Counted from the stretch's first letter, positions 45,977-55,062 are shown. The stretch is DNA of 58,669 nucleotides from Ignavibacteriaceae bacterium (GCA_031292455.1 JARLHC010000118.1:1-58669), one strand, 5' to 3'. The notes: generated from the sequence alone by a model not told the origin. A program made the numbers and translations.

Positions 45977-46798
45977 TCAATTTATTCTGATATGGGCTAA
46001 CGACATCATTTTCAGTGCATCAGCTATATTCATTCCAACTCTTTCCATTATTGAATAATTCTTTTTATGCTCCTGATACATTGGCATATCGCTCAATACT
46101 TTTATGCTGCTATTCCATTTTTCTATTTCCAGGACATTATCAATCCCCCATCTTATAAATGCAGATTTATCCATTCCCCCTTTTTTAAGAACTCTTTTGT
46201 TTGATATTTTCATTCCTAATTTTGAAGCATAATCAAAAATAACCTCTACACCCGGAAGAAAAGTATGGAAGTCATTAAAAAGTCTTTTCACATCAGATTC
46301 ATCAAAATAATGAAGCACTCCAGCAATCAGAAGCATTACATTATTCTTTTTCTCTATTCTTTTGTACCAACTGGTATCAAGAACTGATTTAGGAATAAAT
46401 TGTCTTCTATCTGATTCAGATATATAATTACTTCTTAATTCAATTGTATCCGGTAAGTCTAAGTCAATCCATTGGATTTTCCCGTTATCTACACGGTCAA
46501 AAGTTGTATCAAGTCCACAACCAATATTGACAATTGTTGCCTCAGGATATAAATCAATGAACGCATTTATTTTTTTATCAAAATATAGACTTCTTGCGAT
46601 CCACCCAAACTGAACAAACTTGTTTATATTTTTAGAAATTACAGTAAAATCGTAAGGAATGCTTTTGATTATCGAAACTGCTTTATTATCTATCAAGAGA
46701 GGTTTTGGTTTTTGTGTCTCAATGGCTCTTCCCCATAACGGAAGCAACAGTGTTTTTTGTACACTTCCAAGTTTTATATTACCTAAATCTCCCATCAT
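45977..46798 (-). CDS. LCMT/PPM1-like O-methyltransferase, copy 2
   Basis: A 273-residue paralog of 35563-36387. Shared blocks include LLPLWGRAIETQKP, IVNIGCGLDTTFDRVDNGK, DLDLPDTIELR and IAGVLHYFDE. The SAM site is intact. Differences are spread evenly, so this is an old duplication or a separate acquisition rather than a recent copy. It lies 27 bases after the ferredoxin/membrane protein gene on the same strand. Confidence 0.82.
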   Translation of the reverse strand: MMGDLGNIKLGSVQKTLLLPLWGRAIETQKPKPLLIDNKAVSIIKSIPYDFTVISKNINKFVQFGWIARSLYFDKKINAFIDLYPEATIVNIGCGLDTTFDRVDNGKIQWIDLDLPDTIELRSNYISESDRRQFIPKSVLDTSWYKRIEKKNNVMLLIAGVLHYFDESDVKRLFNDFHTFLPGVEVIFDYASKLGMKISNKRVLKKGGMDKSAFIRWGIDNVLEIEKWNSSIKVLSDMPMYQEHKKNYSIMERVGMNIADALKMMSLAHIRIN

Positions 46799-46825
46799 AT
46801 TCTATATCATTTATGATAATTAAAG

Positions 46826-47620
46826 TCAATTCAGTTTTGCATAAGCTGAAGCAAACCATTTGGCTCTTTTAACAAGATGTAAAATAAGAAAAACAATTAA
46901 AATCAGAGTTAGTTTATCGTGTATTTCAATAAATAGCATACGTATAATACTGTTACCACCTGATAAATCAATAAACCAGGGAGTAAGACCGGTTGCAGCA
47001 ACTAATAAAAATAATACCGATAATATAACTACCTGTCTGTTTTTACCAACCAAATGTTTTTTGATAACCACCTTATACCATTTCCAATGCATGTATGTGT
47101 GGTATGCCATAAGCAACGAAAAGCAAACAATTGTAAATTTGTGGGTGGCAGACCACCCTGAATAGCTTTGTCCGCACACTATTGTGTTTCTGTCTATCCC
47201 CACTAACTGTTCATATTCTATTGATTGGGATTTTACTACACTAGCACCAATCTGATGTTTATCGGATCCCGCCATATGAAATCCTATTTGAAGAATCAAT
47301 CCGGAGAAAATCATTACAAGTCCGAATATAACTAATAGATTATTGATGAGAAAATTACTTAAAGTACGCTTCCCTGGTTTTTCAGCTTTTTGATTTCCTC
47401 TTTCAGATATTGAATAAGCATTATATTGGCATACGTTAACGCAATTCAAACATCCTGTACAGGAATCAGGCTCAACAATCAGAGCGTGCTTGTGCCATGG
47501 CAAATCTATCTTGTTAATGACCTGATTTGAGCAATTATTAATGCATGCCCAACATGCCTTACATTTTTGGGTATCAAGATTAACAAATGGTGTGTGTGTA
47601 TGTTCACGATTAAAAAACAT
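46826..47620 (-). CDS. Two-[4Fe-4S] ferredoxin fused to a DUF4405-like membrane domain
   Basis: Residues 1-70 carry CKACWACINNC (Cys20, 23, 26, 30) and CTGCLNCVNVC (Cys54, 57, 60, 64), both complete CxxCxxCxxxC sets. The rest has five membrane helices with several His in or near them (HKFTIVCFSLLMAYHTYMHW), as in cytochrome b561-like DUF4405 proteins that may bind heme. Electron transfer between a soluble donor and the quinone pool is a fair guess. It lies downstream of a Crp/Fnr-type regulator on the same strand (81-base gap). Confidence 0.78.
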   Translation of the reverse strand: MFFNREHTHTPFVNLDTQKCKACWACINNCSNQVINKIDLPWHKHALIVEPDSCTGCLNCVNVCQYNAYSISERGNQKAEKPGKRTLSNFLINNLLVIFGLVMIFSGLILQIGFHMAGSDKHQIGASVVKSQSIEYEQLVGIDRNTIVCGQSYSGWSATHKFTIVCFSLLMAYHTYMHWKWYKVVIKKHLVGKNRQVVILSVLFLLVAATGLTPWFIDLSGGNSIIRMLFIEIHDKLTLILIVFLILHLVKRAKWFASAYAKLN

Positions 47621-47701
47621 TGCATCCTATCCTGATATTTATAATATAAAAATACCAGTAGGATAAGCATCCTAACGATAACAATTGTTAAGAAATGCGT
47701 C

Positions 47702-48259
47702 TTATATTTTCTTTTTTATTCTGCTAAGCGAAACCGGCGAAATGCCAAGATAGGAAGCAATATAGTGCTGGGGTACGCGTAATATAATTTCCGGGTTGGA
47801 TTTTAATAATTCTTCGTACCGTTTACGGGGATTATCTTTTATACGGGAAAGAAAAAGTTTTGCATAATTTCCCATTCTTTGAATACATAATTTCAGGAGA
47901 ACATCTTTAAGGTTTGGATAGGATTGAAACAGCATGTCAAAGTCGGGTTTCGCGAGTTTAGTTACTGTTGTAGGTTCAATGCTTTCCAGGCTGAATACGC
48001 TGGGTTCTCTTTCAAGGAAGCTTTCGATTGAAGCAATAAATTGATTCTCAAAGAAGAATTGGAAAGTAATATCTTTGCCATCGTTGTTAAACCACAGACG
48101 CAGGCAGCCCTTTTTGATGTAGTATATATTTTGTGCTATTTCACCTTCCCTTAATAATATAGTCCTTGCCGGAATATCCTCATCATGGAACAAGGTCGGG
48201 AATTTATCCCAATTAGCTGAATTCTGTTTCAGTACATTAATAAAATCATCAAGCAGCAT
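47702..48259 (-). CDS. Crp/Fnr family transcriptional regulator
   Basis: The 185-residue protein has a cyclic-nucleotide-binding-type beta barrel (ILLREGEIAQNIYYIKKGCLRLWF) and a C-terminal helix-turn-helix with VPQHYIASYLGISPVSLSRIK. No N-terminal Cys set for an iron-sulfur cluster is present. The pattern is the Bacteroidota-type small Crp. It precedes the ferredoxin/DUF4405 gene and may control it. Confidence 0.88.
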   Translation of the reverse strand: MLLDDFINVLKQNSANWDKFPTLFHDEDIPARTILLREGEIAQNIYYIKKGCLRLWFNNDGKDITFQFFFENQFIASIESFLEREPSVFSLESIEPTTVTKLAKPDFDMLFQSYPNLKDVLLKLCIQRMGNYAKLFLSRIKDNPRKRYEELLKSNPEIILRVPQHYIASYLGISPVSLSRIKKKI

Positions 48260-48308
48260 AATATAATGGGGATATATATGTTTCCATAAGTGAAGTACTT
48301 TTCATTAT

Positions 48309-48512
48309 TCAGATTTTAATAATCTTCTGCTTTCTTCCGATCATAAAGTATAAAATGGCACCAAATAATGGAATCAATACTACAACAATTATCCAGATAA
48401 GTTTACTGTTTTTCTTAAAATTACTTTTTAGTATATCAACGAAAGCCGATGCCCACAATAGGAAGAAAAAAGCAATTATAAGTATAGATCTTATTCTGAA
48501 TATTGGAGGCAT
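48309..48512 (-). CDS. PLDc_N-domain small membrane protein
   Basis: The 67 residues have two membrane helices; the second (KLIWIIVVVLIPLFGAILYFMIG) with the following RK is the phospholipase D N-terminal (PLDc_N) pattern, where such stand-alone proteins are frequent. The 3' end of this gene and the bases behind it have a degenerate second copy at 48892-48960. Confidence 0.8.
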   Translation of the reverse strand: MPPIFRIRSILIIAFFFLLWASAFVDILKSNFKKNSKLIWIIVVVLIPLFGAILYFMIGRKQKIIKI

Positions 48513-48532
48513 AATTATTTCTTTAGATATAC

Positions 48533-48601
48533 AATGAAATTAAACAGTTAAATATAAGGAATACCAGTTAGAAAGTAATAAAGCTGAAGAGACAGATGAG
48601 C
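48533..48601 (+). repeat. Island repeat family, copy 7
   Basis: AATGAAATTAAACAGTTAAA, TATAAGGAATACC and AATAAAGCTGAAGAGACAGA. It shares the upstream AATGAAATT part with copy 1 and TTCTTTAGATAT (48518-48530) with copy 8. Confidence 0.75.
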
Positions 48602-48657
48602 ATGGAGGAGAGATAAAATATTATTATCCCGGTCAGGTATAAAAATTTGGTATAGTA

Positions 48658-48888
48658 ATGTTGAAAATATTAAGTTTGAAATATAGATTGTGCAGTATAT
48701 ACGGAAGCCTTGACGATAGTACAATTGTCAACTACAGAGGTCCAACCTCTTACCAAGAAACAAAGTCAACGGGGTACCCATCTCCGAGCCGCTTTTATTT
48801 TAAGATGGGTCTTTATCGCGATGCCAATCCAGAACCCATGACTATTTATATTGATGAGTACACAAAGGAATTATTGGCAGGCAACTAA
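48658..48888 (+). pseudogene. Probable C-terminal fragment of a polysaccharide lyase-like protein
   Basis: The second half of this 76-codon frame (SRFYFKMGLYRDANPEPMTI, then YIDEYTKELL) resembles the last strands of heparin/alginate lyase-type jelly-roll enzymes, which end with a similar F-K-GLYR-PMTIY-DEY pattern. The first half shows no match and there is no ribosome site. I read it as a gene remnant that begins outside the family; the match is from memory and modest. Confidence 0.4.
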
Positions 48889-48891
48889 TCA

Positions 48892-49040
48892 CATTATTCA
48901 GAATTTATTATTCTTTTGATTTCTACCGATCATAAAGTTTAAGATGGACCAATTAGAGGGATTTCAAAGCGATTTCATACTGAGGAGTGCATTGTAATTC
49001 GAATATACATTTAGGTTTGATAAAGGATCGGAAGTAATAT
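48892..49040. repeat. Degenerate duplicate of flanking segments
   Basis: CATTATTCAG at 48892-48901 followed by a worn copy of the PLDc_N gene end (ACCGATCATAAAGT) repeats 48303-48360. GATAAAGGATCGGAAG near 49018 recurs as GGTAAAGGATCGGAAG near 54124, where CATTATTCAG also stands ~30 bases before it. The segment therefore looks like part of a second dispersed repeat. Confidence 0.5.
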
Positions 49041-49052
49041 CATGGAAAGGAT

Positions 49053-50069
49053 TCAATTATTTCGTGCTTTTTTTTTCGAAATCTTGTCTTGTAATTTTTT
49101 TATTTCTTTATCGAAATCACTTTCGTAATTATGGTCCTGTATAGTGTGGTATTTTCCATATTCCTTTTCTGCAAGAGAGACAGCAATTTCGTGTGTTATT
49201 TTACCTGCATCTTTTAAGACATTATAATCATTGAAATTCAGAAAGCCATCTAGTTTTTCCGTCCAGTCCTTCATTGTCATTTGAATATTACGTTTTGCCT
49301 GATTCTCAGCATAGTCAAGGTACATTACTACTATCCTGTTTAAAGCTTCCAGTTCTTCCTTATTAAGATAGTTTTTAGCTATACCGACATCGAATTTCAT
49401 AATCTTACCAGCGGGAGATTCTTTCCATGTAGTTAGACCCATGTTGGGTTTGGCGGCATCAGCTCTTCCGGCTATCAATTCTGCGGCAGTTTTCCCGGTG
49501 ATTGCCCAGTGAAGTTTGTTTTGAACCGTCTTGTAAAACTGTTTTGTTATTTCAGAATTAGGATCATAATCAATACTGCACTGGGAATAAATATCAGTAA
49601 TTTTTTGATAGAATCTTCTTTCGCTTGCCCGAATCTCGCGTATTCGTTCAAGTAATTCTTCAAAATAGTCCTTGCCGAATTTGGCTCCCTGTTTTAATCT
49701 TTCATCGTCTAAAACGAAACCTTTAACGATAAATTCACGCAATGTGTTAGTAGCCCAGATACGGAATGCAGTTGCTTCTTTTGAATTAACTCTGTAACCT
49801 ACGGCTATGATGGCATCCAGATTATAAAACTGTGTCAGATAATTTTTCCCATCATCTGCAGTTATCCGGAATTTCCGGATAACTGAATTTTCATCTAATT
49901 CACTTGTTTTGAATATATTTAATAAGTGTTCACTTACAGTTCTCACATCTACATTAAATAGTTCGGATATTTTTTTCTGGGATAGCCAGAATGTATCCCC
50001 CTCAAAGAAGACTTCAATTTTAGTTTTATTTTCAGGAGTAGAATATAAAAGTACTTCAAAGGTTTGCAT
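49053..50069 (-). CDS. RhuM family protein
   Basis: The 338-residue protein has the typical RhuM (virulence protein) sequence: VFFEGDTFWLSQKKISELFNV with a helix-turn-helix-like start, FNVDVRTVSEHLLNIF, and YNLDAIIAVGYRVNSKEATAFRIWAT. The C-terminal half has GKTAAELIAGRADAAKPNMG and a basic end. RhuM proteins occur in genomic islands and near defence or TA genes; their activity is not established. It stands alone, with an island repeat 25 bases upstream of its start. Confidence 0.88.
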   Translation of the reverse strand: MQTFEVLLYSTPENKTKIEVFFEGDTFWLSQKKISELFNVDVRTVSEHLLNIFKTSELDENSVIRKFRITADDGKNYLTQFYNLDAIIAVGYRVNSKEATAFRIWATNTLREFIVKGFVLDDERLKQGAKFGKDYFEELLERIREIRASERRFYQKITDIYSQCSIDYDPNSEITKQFYKTVQNKLHWAITGKTAAELIAGRADAAKPNMGLTTWKESPAGKIMKFDVGIAKNYLNKEELEALNRIVVMYLDYAENQAKRNIQMTMKDWTEKLDGFLNFNDYNVLKDAGKITHEIAVSLAEKEYGKYHTIQDHNYESDFDKEIKKLQDKISKKKARNN

Positions 50070-50093
50070 AACTAAATCCCTAATTCTTTAGAT

Positions 50094-50125
50094 ATTTAAC
50101 GATTAAATATAAGGAATACAATTAG
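50094..50125 (+). repeat. Island repeat family, copy 8
   Basis: ATTTAACGATTAAATATAAG followed by GAATACAATTAG. The left edge (TTTAACG) is the same as in copies 4 and 11; preceded by TTCTTTAGATAT as in copy 7. Confidence 0.7.
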
Positions 50126-50293
50126 AAAATATTTTTAATTTCTTAAATAAATATTTAAACCCTCTATATAGCAGGTACCAAATCCGGGTTCTGATAAAAA
50201 ATGTAATTTATTTATTTTTTCGTCACTTCTGTGTCATAATTGTACACTATTTAAGTTATTGCCAGATAAGGATTTAATGAAAGTAAGGTGTGG

Positions 50294-50325
50294 TTAACGG
50301 TTAAAGATGGGGAATAGAGGAGCTG
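50294..50325 (+). repeat. Island repeat family, copy 9 (short)
   Basis: GGTTAACGGTTAAAGATGGG followed by GAATAGAGG; it shares the AACGGTTRAAGATG form with copy 5. The stretch 50070-50454 holds only copies 8 and 9 and no gene. Confidence 0.55.
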
Positions 50326-50454
50326 TATAAATCACATTGATTAATAGTAGTTATGACGGATGGTAATTTGAATAGGTTCATGTTTTTATAAATTAATTAA
50401 TAGTTATACCAGAATTATTAAGCATATAGGACAATTGACTTTTAAGAAAAGAAA

Positions 50455-50923
50455 ATGAAACGCACAACATCCACTCAAAATTCAATGGATATTAAAGCTA
50501 CACCAGAATCTCTCTATAGAGCTTTCATTGATCCAGCAGCTTTAACTGTTTGACTTGCTCCAGGAGAGATGACTGGCAAGATATATAATTTTGACCTTAA
50601 GGTAGGCGGAGGGTATCAGATGTCACTATTCTATCCCCTATCCGATAAGGAATCTCGTGGGAAGACCTCAGAAAAGGAAGACAAATTTACTGCAAGGTTT
50701 GTTGAACTTACGCCAAATAAAAAAATCGTTCAAGCAATTTACTTTTTATACCTCGAATTCTACCTTCTCAGGAGAGATGATAATGGAGGTCACATTTGAA
50801 GCCAAAAATATAGGAACAAGAGTTACAATATGGTTTAAAAACATTCCGTCAGGTATTCGACCGGAGGACAATGAGGCTGGCACAATGTCTTCACTTGAGA
50901 AGTTAGCTCACTATGTGGAGTGA
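50455..50923 (+). pseudogene. SRPBCC (AHSA1-like) pseudogene
   Basis: From ATG 50455 the frame reads MKRTTSTQNSMDIKATPESL, then reaches TGA at 50551 where the family has the Trp of a WL-PGEM-G motif, and goes on with LAPGEMTGKIYNFDLKVGGG and FTARFVELTPNKKIVQAI. Near 50738-50745 the frame shifts, and the next frame gives FSGEMIMEVTFEAKNIGTRV and the C-terminal helix to TGA 50921-50923. One nonsense change and one frameshift make it inactive. Confidence 0.8.
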
Positions 50924-51047
50924 AACTTAACAGAACATATTTTAATAGAATTATTATATAATATCTAATTGCAGATTCAGAATGACAAAAGGATACTCAA
51001 CTAAAAAAGTCGGCCCTCCCTTAAGAAGGGGTTGTTTTACCGCTCAT

Positions 51048-51575
51048 TTATTTTGTTGTTTTGCTTCCCATTTTCCTGCCTAATTTTTCAAATTCTATGT
51101 CATTCGGTTCCCAAAGTTCCACTTTGGTTTCCTCCACATCAAGGATATGAACAAATTTTCCATATTCTACTGTTTCAATTGTGTCCACAACTGTTACTCC
51201 GTTTTTCTTCAATTCTTCAACAAGCGCTTCCAGGTTTTCAACTCTGTAATTTATCATAAAGTCTTTAGTAGAAGGCTCAAAGTATTTCGTTTTTTCAGTA
51301 AACGGAGTCCATAGCGTAAATCCCTTTTGGGTGCTGTCGGCGCCTTGCCGCCATTCAAATACTGTCCCATATTGGTCAGTATTAAAACCAAGGTTTCTTT
51401 TATACCATTCTTTCATTTTGTTTGGGTCTTTACACTTAAAAAAAATGCCTCCAATGCCTGTTACTTTTTTCATTTTTGTCTTGTCGTTGGATTGCTTTGC
51501 GATTATTGTCTTAAATGCAAAACCAAAACAGAATGATGCCATAATGGCTAAAATAATTAAACTTGTTTTTTTCAT
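51048..51575 (-). CDS. VOC (glyoxalase-like) protein with N-terminal signal
   Basis: The ATG at 51575 (MKKTSLIILAIMASFCFGFA) gives a normal signal or anchor helix; the longer frame to 51659 adds an unlikely leader. The remaining ~140 residues form a VOC domain: TGIGGIFFKCKDPNKMKEWY, FTLWTPF and KFVHILDVEETKVELWEPND. Export of a VOC protein is less usual. The metal ligands look incomplete (no clear N-terminal His), so its activity is uncertain. An AAGGGG/CCCCTT hairpin with T-run follows near 51010. Confidence 0.78.
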   Translation of the reverse strand: MKKTSLIILAIMASFCFGFAFKTIIAKQSNDKTKMKKVTGIGGIFFKCKDPNKMKEWYKRNLGFNTDQYGTVFEWRQGADSTQKGFTLWTPFTEKTKYFEPSTKDFMINYRVENLEALVEELKKNGVTVVDTIETVEYGKFVHILDVEETKVELWEPNDIEFEKLGRKMGSKTTK

Positions 51576-51719
51576 TTTAGTATTATTGTTTATTTTCTGA
51601 TGTATAGTCTTGTATATAGTCAAAACTATATCCGAGTTAAAATAGCTAATTACCACCATTCATCATTCGAGTGGCTGAAAGTATGAAAATCGCGAAGATC
51701 TGTGGTTTTAACCATGCAT

Positions 51720-52277
51720 TCATTTTTTCGCCGGCTCATAGTAAAGAGTTACAGCACCACAACCAAATGTTTTTGTCTTTAAGAGTTTAAGATCAACTCT
51801 ATCCTTCACGTTTTTAAATAATGGTAAGCCGCTTCCTAAAATAATTGGCTGAACGCAAAGCTGGTATTCGTCAATTAAGGCAAGCTGCGTTAAGGCAACT
51901 ATTAAACCAGGGCTGCCAACCAAAATGTTTTTACTCCCTAGTGATTGCTTTAGTTCTAAAACTTTTTCTTTAATGCCTTCCTTTTTCAATTCTGTATTTT
52001 TCCACTCAACATTTTTCAGGGTGCGGGAAAAAACAATCTTTGAAATATTGTCTATTAATATTGCAAATTCATCCATTGGTTTGTTACCGGTAGGATTTTT
52101 TACTATAGATGGCCAATAACTTTCCATAAGTTGATAAGTTATCCTTCCGAATAAAAGGGTGTCGGCATTACTTAATATCTCATTATAATGTTGATGTATT
52201 TCATCATCTGCAATCCCTGCCGTGTGGTCGCAAAACCCGTCAAGAGTCATATTAATTGCTGCAATTATTTTTCTCAT
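51720..52277 (-). CDS. Dihydrofolate reductase-fold protein (RibD C-terminal type), copy 1
   Basis: The 185-residue protein begins MRKIIAAINMTLDGFCDHTAG and shows LLFGRITYQLMESYWPS, NILVGSPGLIVALTQLALIDEYQL and the end TKTFGCGAVTLYYEP. This is the YyaP/RibD-C family of uncharacterised NADPH reductases related to DHFR. It is followed upstream, 11 bases away on the same strand, by a second family member, so the two are probably one operon. Confidence 0.85.
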   Translation of the reverse strand: MRKIIAAINMTLDGFCDHTAGIADDEIHQHYNEILSNADTLLFGRITYQLMESYWPSIVKNPTGNKPMDEFAILIDNISKIVFSRTLKNVEWKNTELKKEGIKEKVLELKQSLGSKNILVGSPGLIVALTQLALIDEYQLCVQPIILGSGLPLFKNVKDRVDLKLLKTKTFGCGAVTLYYEPAKK

Positions 52278-52288
52278 TATATTTCTCC

Positions 52289-52882
52289 TTAAGCACCTAC
52301 AGTACCAGTCTTGACTTTTCCAGATCGTTTGTAATTGGCAAAAATGACTCCGGTTGGTGTAACCGAACTCTCTGTTAAAGTAAAGGCAGCCGGAATCGAG
52401 CCATTGTCAAACAATTTTTTCCCTTCACCAAAAGTCACCGGGTGAAATTTGAGCCAGAGTTCGTCCACTAAATCATTCTTAAGCAGCAGTTGAATAAGCT
52501 CGCCACTGCCATGAACCTGAATGTCAGAACCTTTTGAATTTTTGAGCTTTTCGATATCTGCCAGGTTTTTGAGGAAAACCGAGTTTTTCCAATCTGACTT
52601 TTTCATGGTTTTAGACATAACGTATTTTGTAACATCATTGATACCCGGCCAATAGTTTGCATGTTCAGGCCAGTAGGAGGCAAAGATCTCAAATGTTTTT
52701 CTGCCCAAAAGAAGGTCTGCAGATTTCATCTGTTTTTGCATGATCTTACCAGCAGCTTCGTCAAAATATGACGCAGTCCAGCCACCATATTTGAAACCGC
52801 CCAATGTATCTTCCTCAGGTCCACCAGGTGCTTGCATGACTCCATCTAAAGTAATAAATGATAAAACAATTATTTTTCTCAT
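52289..52882 (-). CDS. Dihydrofolate reductase-fold protein (RibD C-terminal type), copy 2
   Basis: The 197-residue protein begins MRKIIVLSFITLDGVMQAPGGPEED and continues LLLGRKTFEIFASYWPEH, DIQVHGSGELIQLLLKNDLVDELWL and TPTGVIFANYKRSG. It is of the same superfamily as its neighbour but of a different subgroup (longer N-terminal GGPEED loop). First gene of the pair; substrate unknown. Confidence 0.87.
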   Translation of the reverse strand: MRKIIVLSFITLDGVMQAPGGPEEDTLGGFKYGGWTASYFDEAAGKIMQKQMKSADLLLGRKTFEIFASYWPEHANYWPGINDVTKYVMSKTMKKSDWKNSVFLKNLADIEKLKNSKGSDIQVHGSGELIQLLLKNDLVDELWLKFHPVTFGEGKKLFDNGSIPAAFTLTESSVTPTGVIFANYKRSGKVKTGTVGA

Positions 52883-53511
52883 GTATATATCGTCAGTGAT
52901 TATAGTGCTGACTCCGCACTTTTATGTTTGTTAATCAGTTCGGTTTTCAGTGATATCCCACGAGTTTAACAGAATCAGAATTTCTTTGTCCTAATGATAT
53001 TTCAGGAACAGCTCGGCTTTTACTTTTTGAATATCTGAAACCATAATATGGTCCTTTTTTATTTTTTGATATATTATTTAAAGAACTATAATAAATCAAT
53101 TTTATTTTGATTATACTTGCCTTGATACTAAGCACAACGACGTTGCGCGTGCTTTACATCGTTTCTTTGTATAGTGAGATATTTTTCAATAAATTTTATG
53201 GGGGGCAGTTCATTATCTAATTAACAATACTACTATATATAATTCCAAAGAATGATTTTTTGCCATTTTGAGGTTGACGGCAAAAAACGATAAAAAGGAA
53301 TTATAACTATTAGAGGGTGCAAGTAAGAAAAGCAGATCAATTACAAAGGAGCACCCTAAAAAGTAGAGTTGAACATTTGCCGGGGAAGACTTCAAATTTA
53401 ATCACCTTATAAGAACAGTACATTAGCGGGCTCCTTCCGAGTGTTGAACAGTGAATGAACAGTACTTTAGGTGTGGTTTTCACTCCCATTTTCATTGATA
53501 GGACCAAATCA
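52883..53511. other. Gene-poor stretch with two inverted repeats
   Basis: No convincing gene in ~630 bases. TTTTTTGCC (53256-53264) pairs with GGCAAAAAA (53279-53287) around 14 bases; the T-run precedes the stem, so it is not a terminator. AGGGTGC (53314-53320) pairs with GCACCCT (53351-53357) around 30 bases. A 62-codon open frame near 52947-53135 lacks any support. Confidence 0.5.
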
Positions 53512-53943
53512 TTATAGAGACCCGTAATCTACTGTTGCTAATAAGATATAGAGTGTACAGCTACCACCTTCGAGAGAAAGGTCAACTAATTGTATATAAT
53601 AATTAGAGCCAGAATTAAAATGATAAATATTCGGCGTACCATTAAAATTCAGTTCAACATTATATTTGGAGTTATTATAATCCACAATAAGTCGAATTTT
53701 GGCCTTCCCGGAATAGTGATTCTTTATTTGCATAATTGAATTGGTATCCAGAATATCCGAGAATGTAACACCAACTTTACTCCATTGGTCATATACTCTT
53801 GTTCCCAAGGGGATTGAATAATAAGCAAAATAAGGGACGGAAGAAAAGCCAGAGGTAATAATCGATTCTGTGGGCGGGGCCTTTGAGCATCCTGGTATAC
53901 TTAAATAAAAACAAATAAACAGCAGAGAAGTAAAGTACTTCAT
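53512..53943 (-). CDS. Small lipoprotein, unknown function
   Basis: Starting at ATG 53943, a signal with lipobox LSIPGC predicts a lipid-anchored protein of 143 residues. The mature part is rich in beta-strand patterns (KIRLIVDYNNSKYNVELNFN, SNYYIQLVDLSLEGGSCTLY), like a small immunoglobulin-like or C2-like sandwich. No family recognised. A broken lipoprotein gene of similar size and style lies 0.5 kb upstream on the same strand. Confidence 0.6.
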   Translation of the reverse strand: MKYFTSLLFICFYLSIPGCSKAPPTESIITSGFSSVPYFAYYSIPLGTRVYDQWSKVGVTFSDILDTNSIMQIKNHYSGKAKIRLIVDYNNSKYNVELNFNGTPNIYHFNSGSNYYIQLVDLSLEGGSCTLYILLATVDYGSL

Positions 53944-54194
53944 TGTTTTCTCTATTTTACAAATTATAATGAAAAAACAGTGCCACATCGATTATAAATA
54001 TATTTACGGCAATTTAACAGAGTAATGTATACTAAATTATTCAGAATTGTTTAGTTTTGGCAGAAGGTATGTCAATACATACTTTTCATTATTCAGAAAT
54101 AATTTAAATGAAGTTTTGGGCTTGGTAAAGGATCGGAAGGGATGCCGGGTGAAACGATATGAGTTCATAGATATTCCGAGATTCTGAAGAATAG

Positions 54195-54443
54195 TTAATT
54201 ATCTGTCTTTCTAAAATCAACGAAATCTTCGATACCTTTTCTTATTGTTGCCCACGTTACTCCGAGTTCGCAATCAATATTTTCTTCGATATCGTCCAGA
54301 ATATACTGAGCTTCCTCATTATTTATTTCTTCTCCCATTTCCTCTGCGGTTTCAAGTATATCGTTGACTCTCCACAGATGAATACATATTGATTCTTCGA
54401 GATCTGAAGATTGCAGATGTTCTATCCACTCTTTTGTTTTCAT
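54195..54443 (-). CDS. Small acidic protein, paralog pair member 1
   Basis: The 82 residues are helical and acidic: KTKEWIEHLQSSDLEESICI, AEEMGEEINNEEAQYILDDI and ENIDCELGVTWATIRKGIED. A clear paralog stands at 57827-58066 (same start MKxKxWIE, ESICxHxW, AEEMGEE, EA-ILxDxE). Such small acidic proteins occur on phages and plasmids, but I know no function. DNA mimicry or an antitoxin role is only a thought. Confidence 0.7.
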   Translation of the reverse strand: MKTKEWIEHLQSSDLEESICIHLWRVNDILETAEEMGEEINNEEAQYILDDIEENIDCELGVTWATIRKGIEDFVDFRKTDN

Positions 54444-54484
54444 TTTTATTACTCCTTAATAATAATTGTTGCTGTCAACTTTTT

Positions 54485-55062
54485 TCAGAAGATATCGTTA
54501 TACCCACTTACATAAATCCAGTGCCCCCCATCCGGTTCAGTTGAAAAAGCTCCAAATTTAGTAAAGGTAAAATCATAGGAAATAGTTGTCTCAGTTATAT
54601 TATTCCAACCTTTTTTGAAATTCAGATCATAATATGTCATATAATAAGCAGGAACTGAAGAGCTATCATAGCCTTTAATTATAACATCTGCGATTACATA
54701 GATATAATGGGAATAAAAAAAATTTATATTATCAACCCCCGAATTCTTACTATTCGTTCTATAAATTTTGCCAATATTTTGATTGGAAGAAGGCGAATAA
54801 ACAACTAAGGTACCGAAATAACTTATTCGTGCATCAGGGTTACTTATATAAACAGAAAGACCAGGAATCCAATTTCTCACAGTAACAGTTAAACTATCCG
54901 GAATTGAGGGAGGAAGAAGAGCAAAAGTTCCTGATTGACTGATCATAGAGGTGATATTTTCTGATTAATTACAGCGCTGATGGGGTTGGCATTCTGCTTA
55001 CATCCATAAAGCAAAAGAAAGTATAACACGGAGATGAGAAGTAAGTTTATCTTGTGTATCAT
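54485..55062 (-). pseudogene. Frameshifted lipoprotein gene
   Basis: ATG at 55062 opens a signal with lipobox (LLISVLYFLLLYGC) and runs 39 codons to TGA at 54945-54943. The next frame starts with an ATG overlapping that stop and codes for 153 residues of beta-rich sequence (SLTVTVRNWIPGLSVYISNP, THE end WIYVSGYNDIF) with no signal of its own. A single indel, perhaps at the AAAA run just before, would join both into a ~190-residue lipoprotein. A sequencing error cannot be excluded. Confidence 0.6.

Noticed and set aside
50551-50553. In-frame TGA at a Trp position, which could hint at TGA being read as Trp
   Set aside because: Many intact genes here end in TGA (for example the FTR homolog), and the same SRPBCC gene also has a frameshift, so an altered code is not needed.
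52947-53135. 62-codon open frame on the minus strand
   Set aside because: No ribosome site, no recognisable motif and an odd composition; it lies in a stretch full of remnants.
53256-53287. TTTTTTGCC/GGCAAAAAA stem as a rho-independent terminator
   Set aside because: The T-run precedes the stem on both strands instead of following it, so the RNA would not have the needed U-tail.
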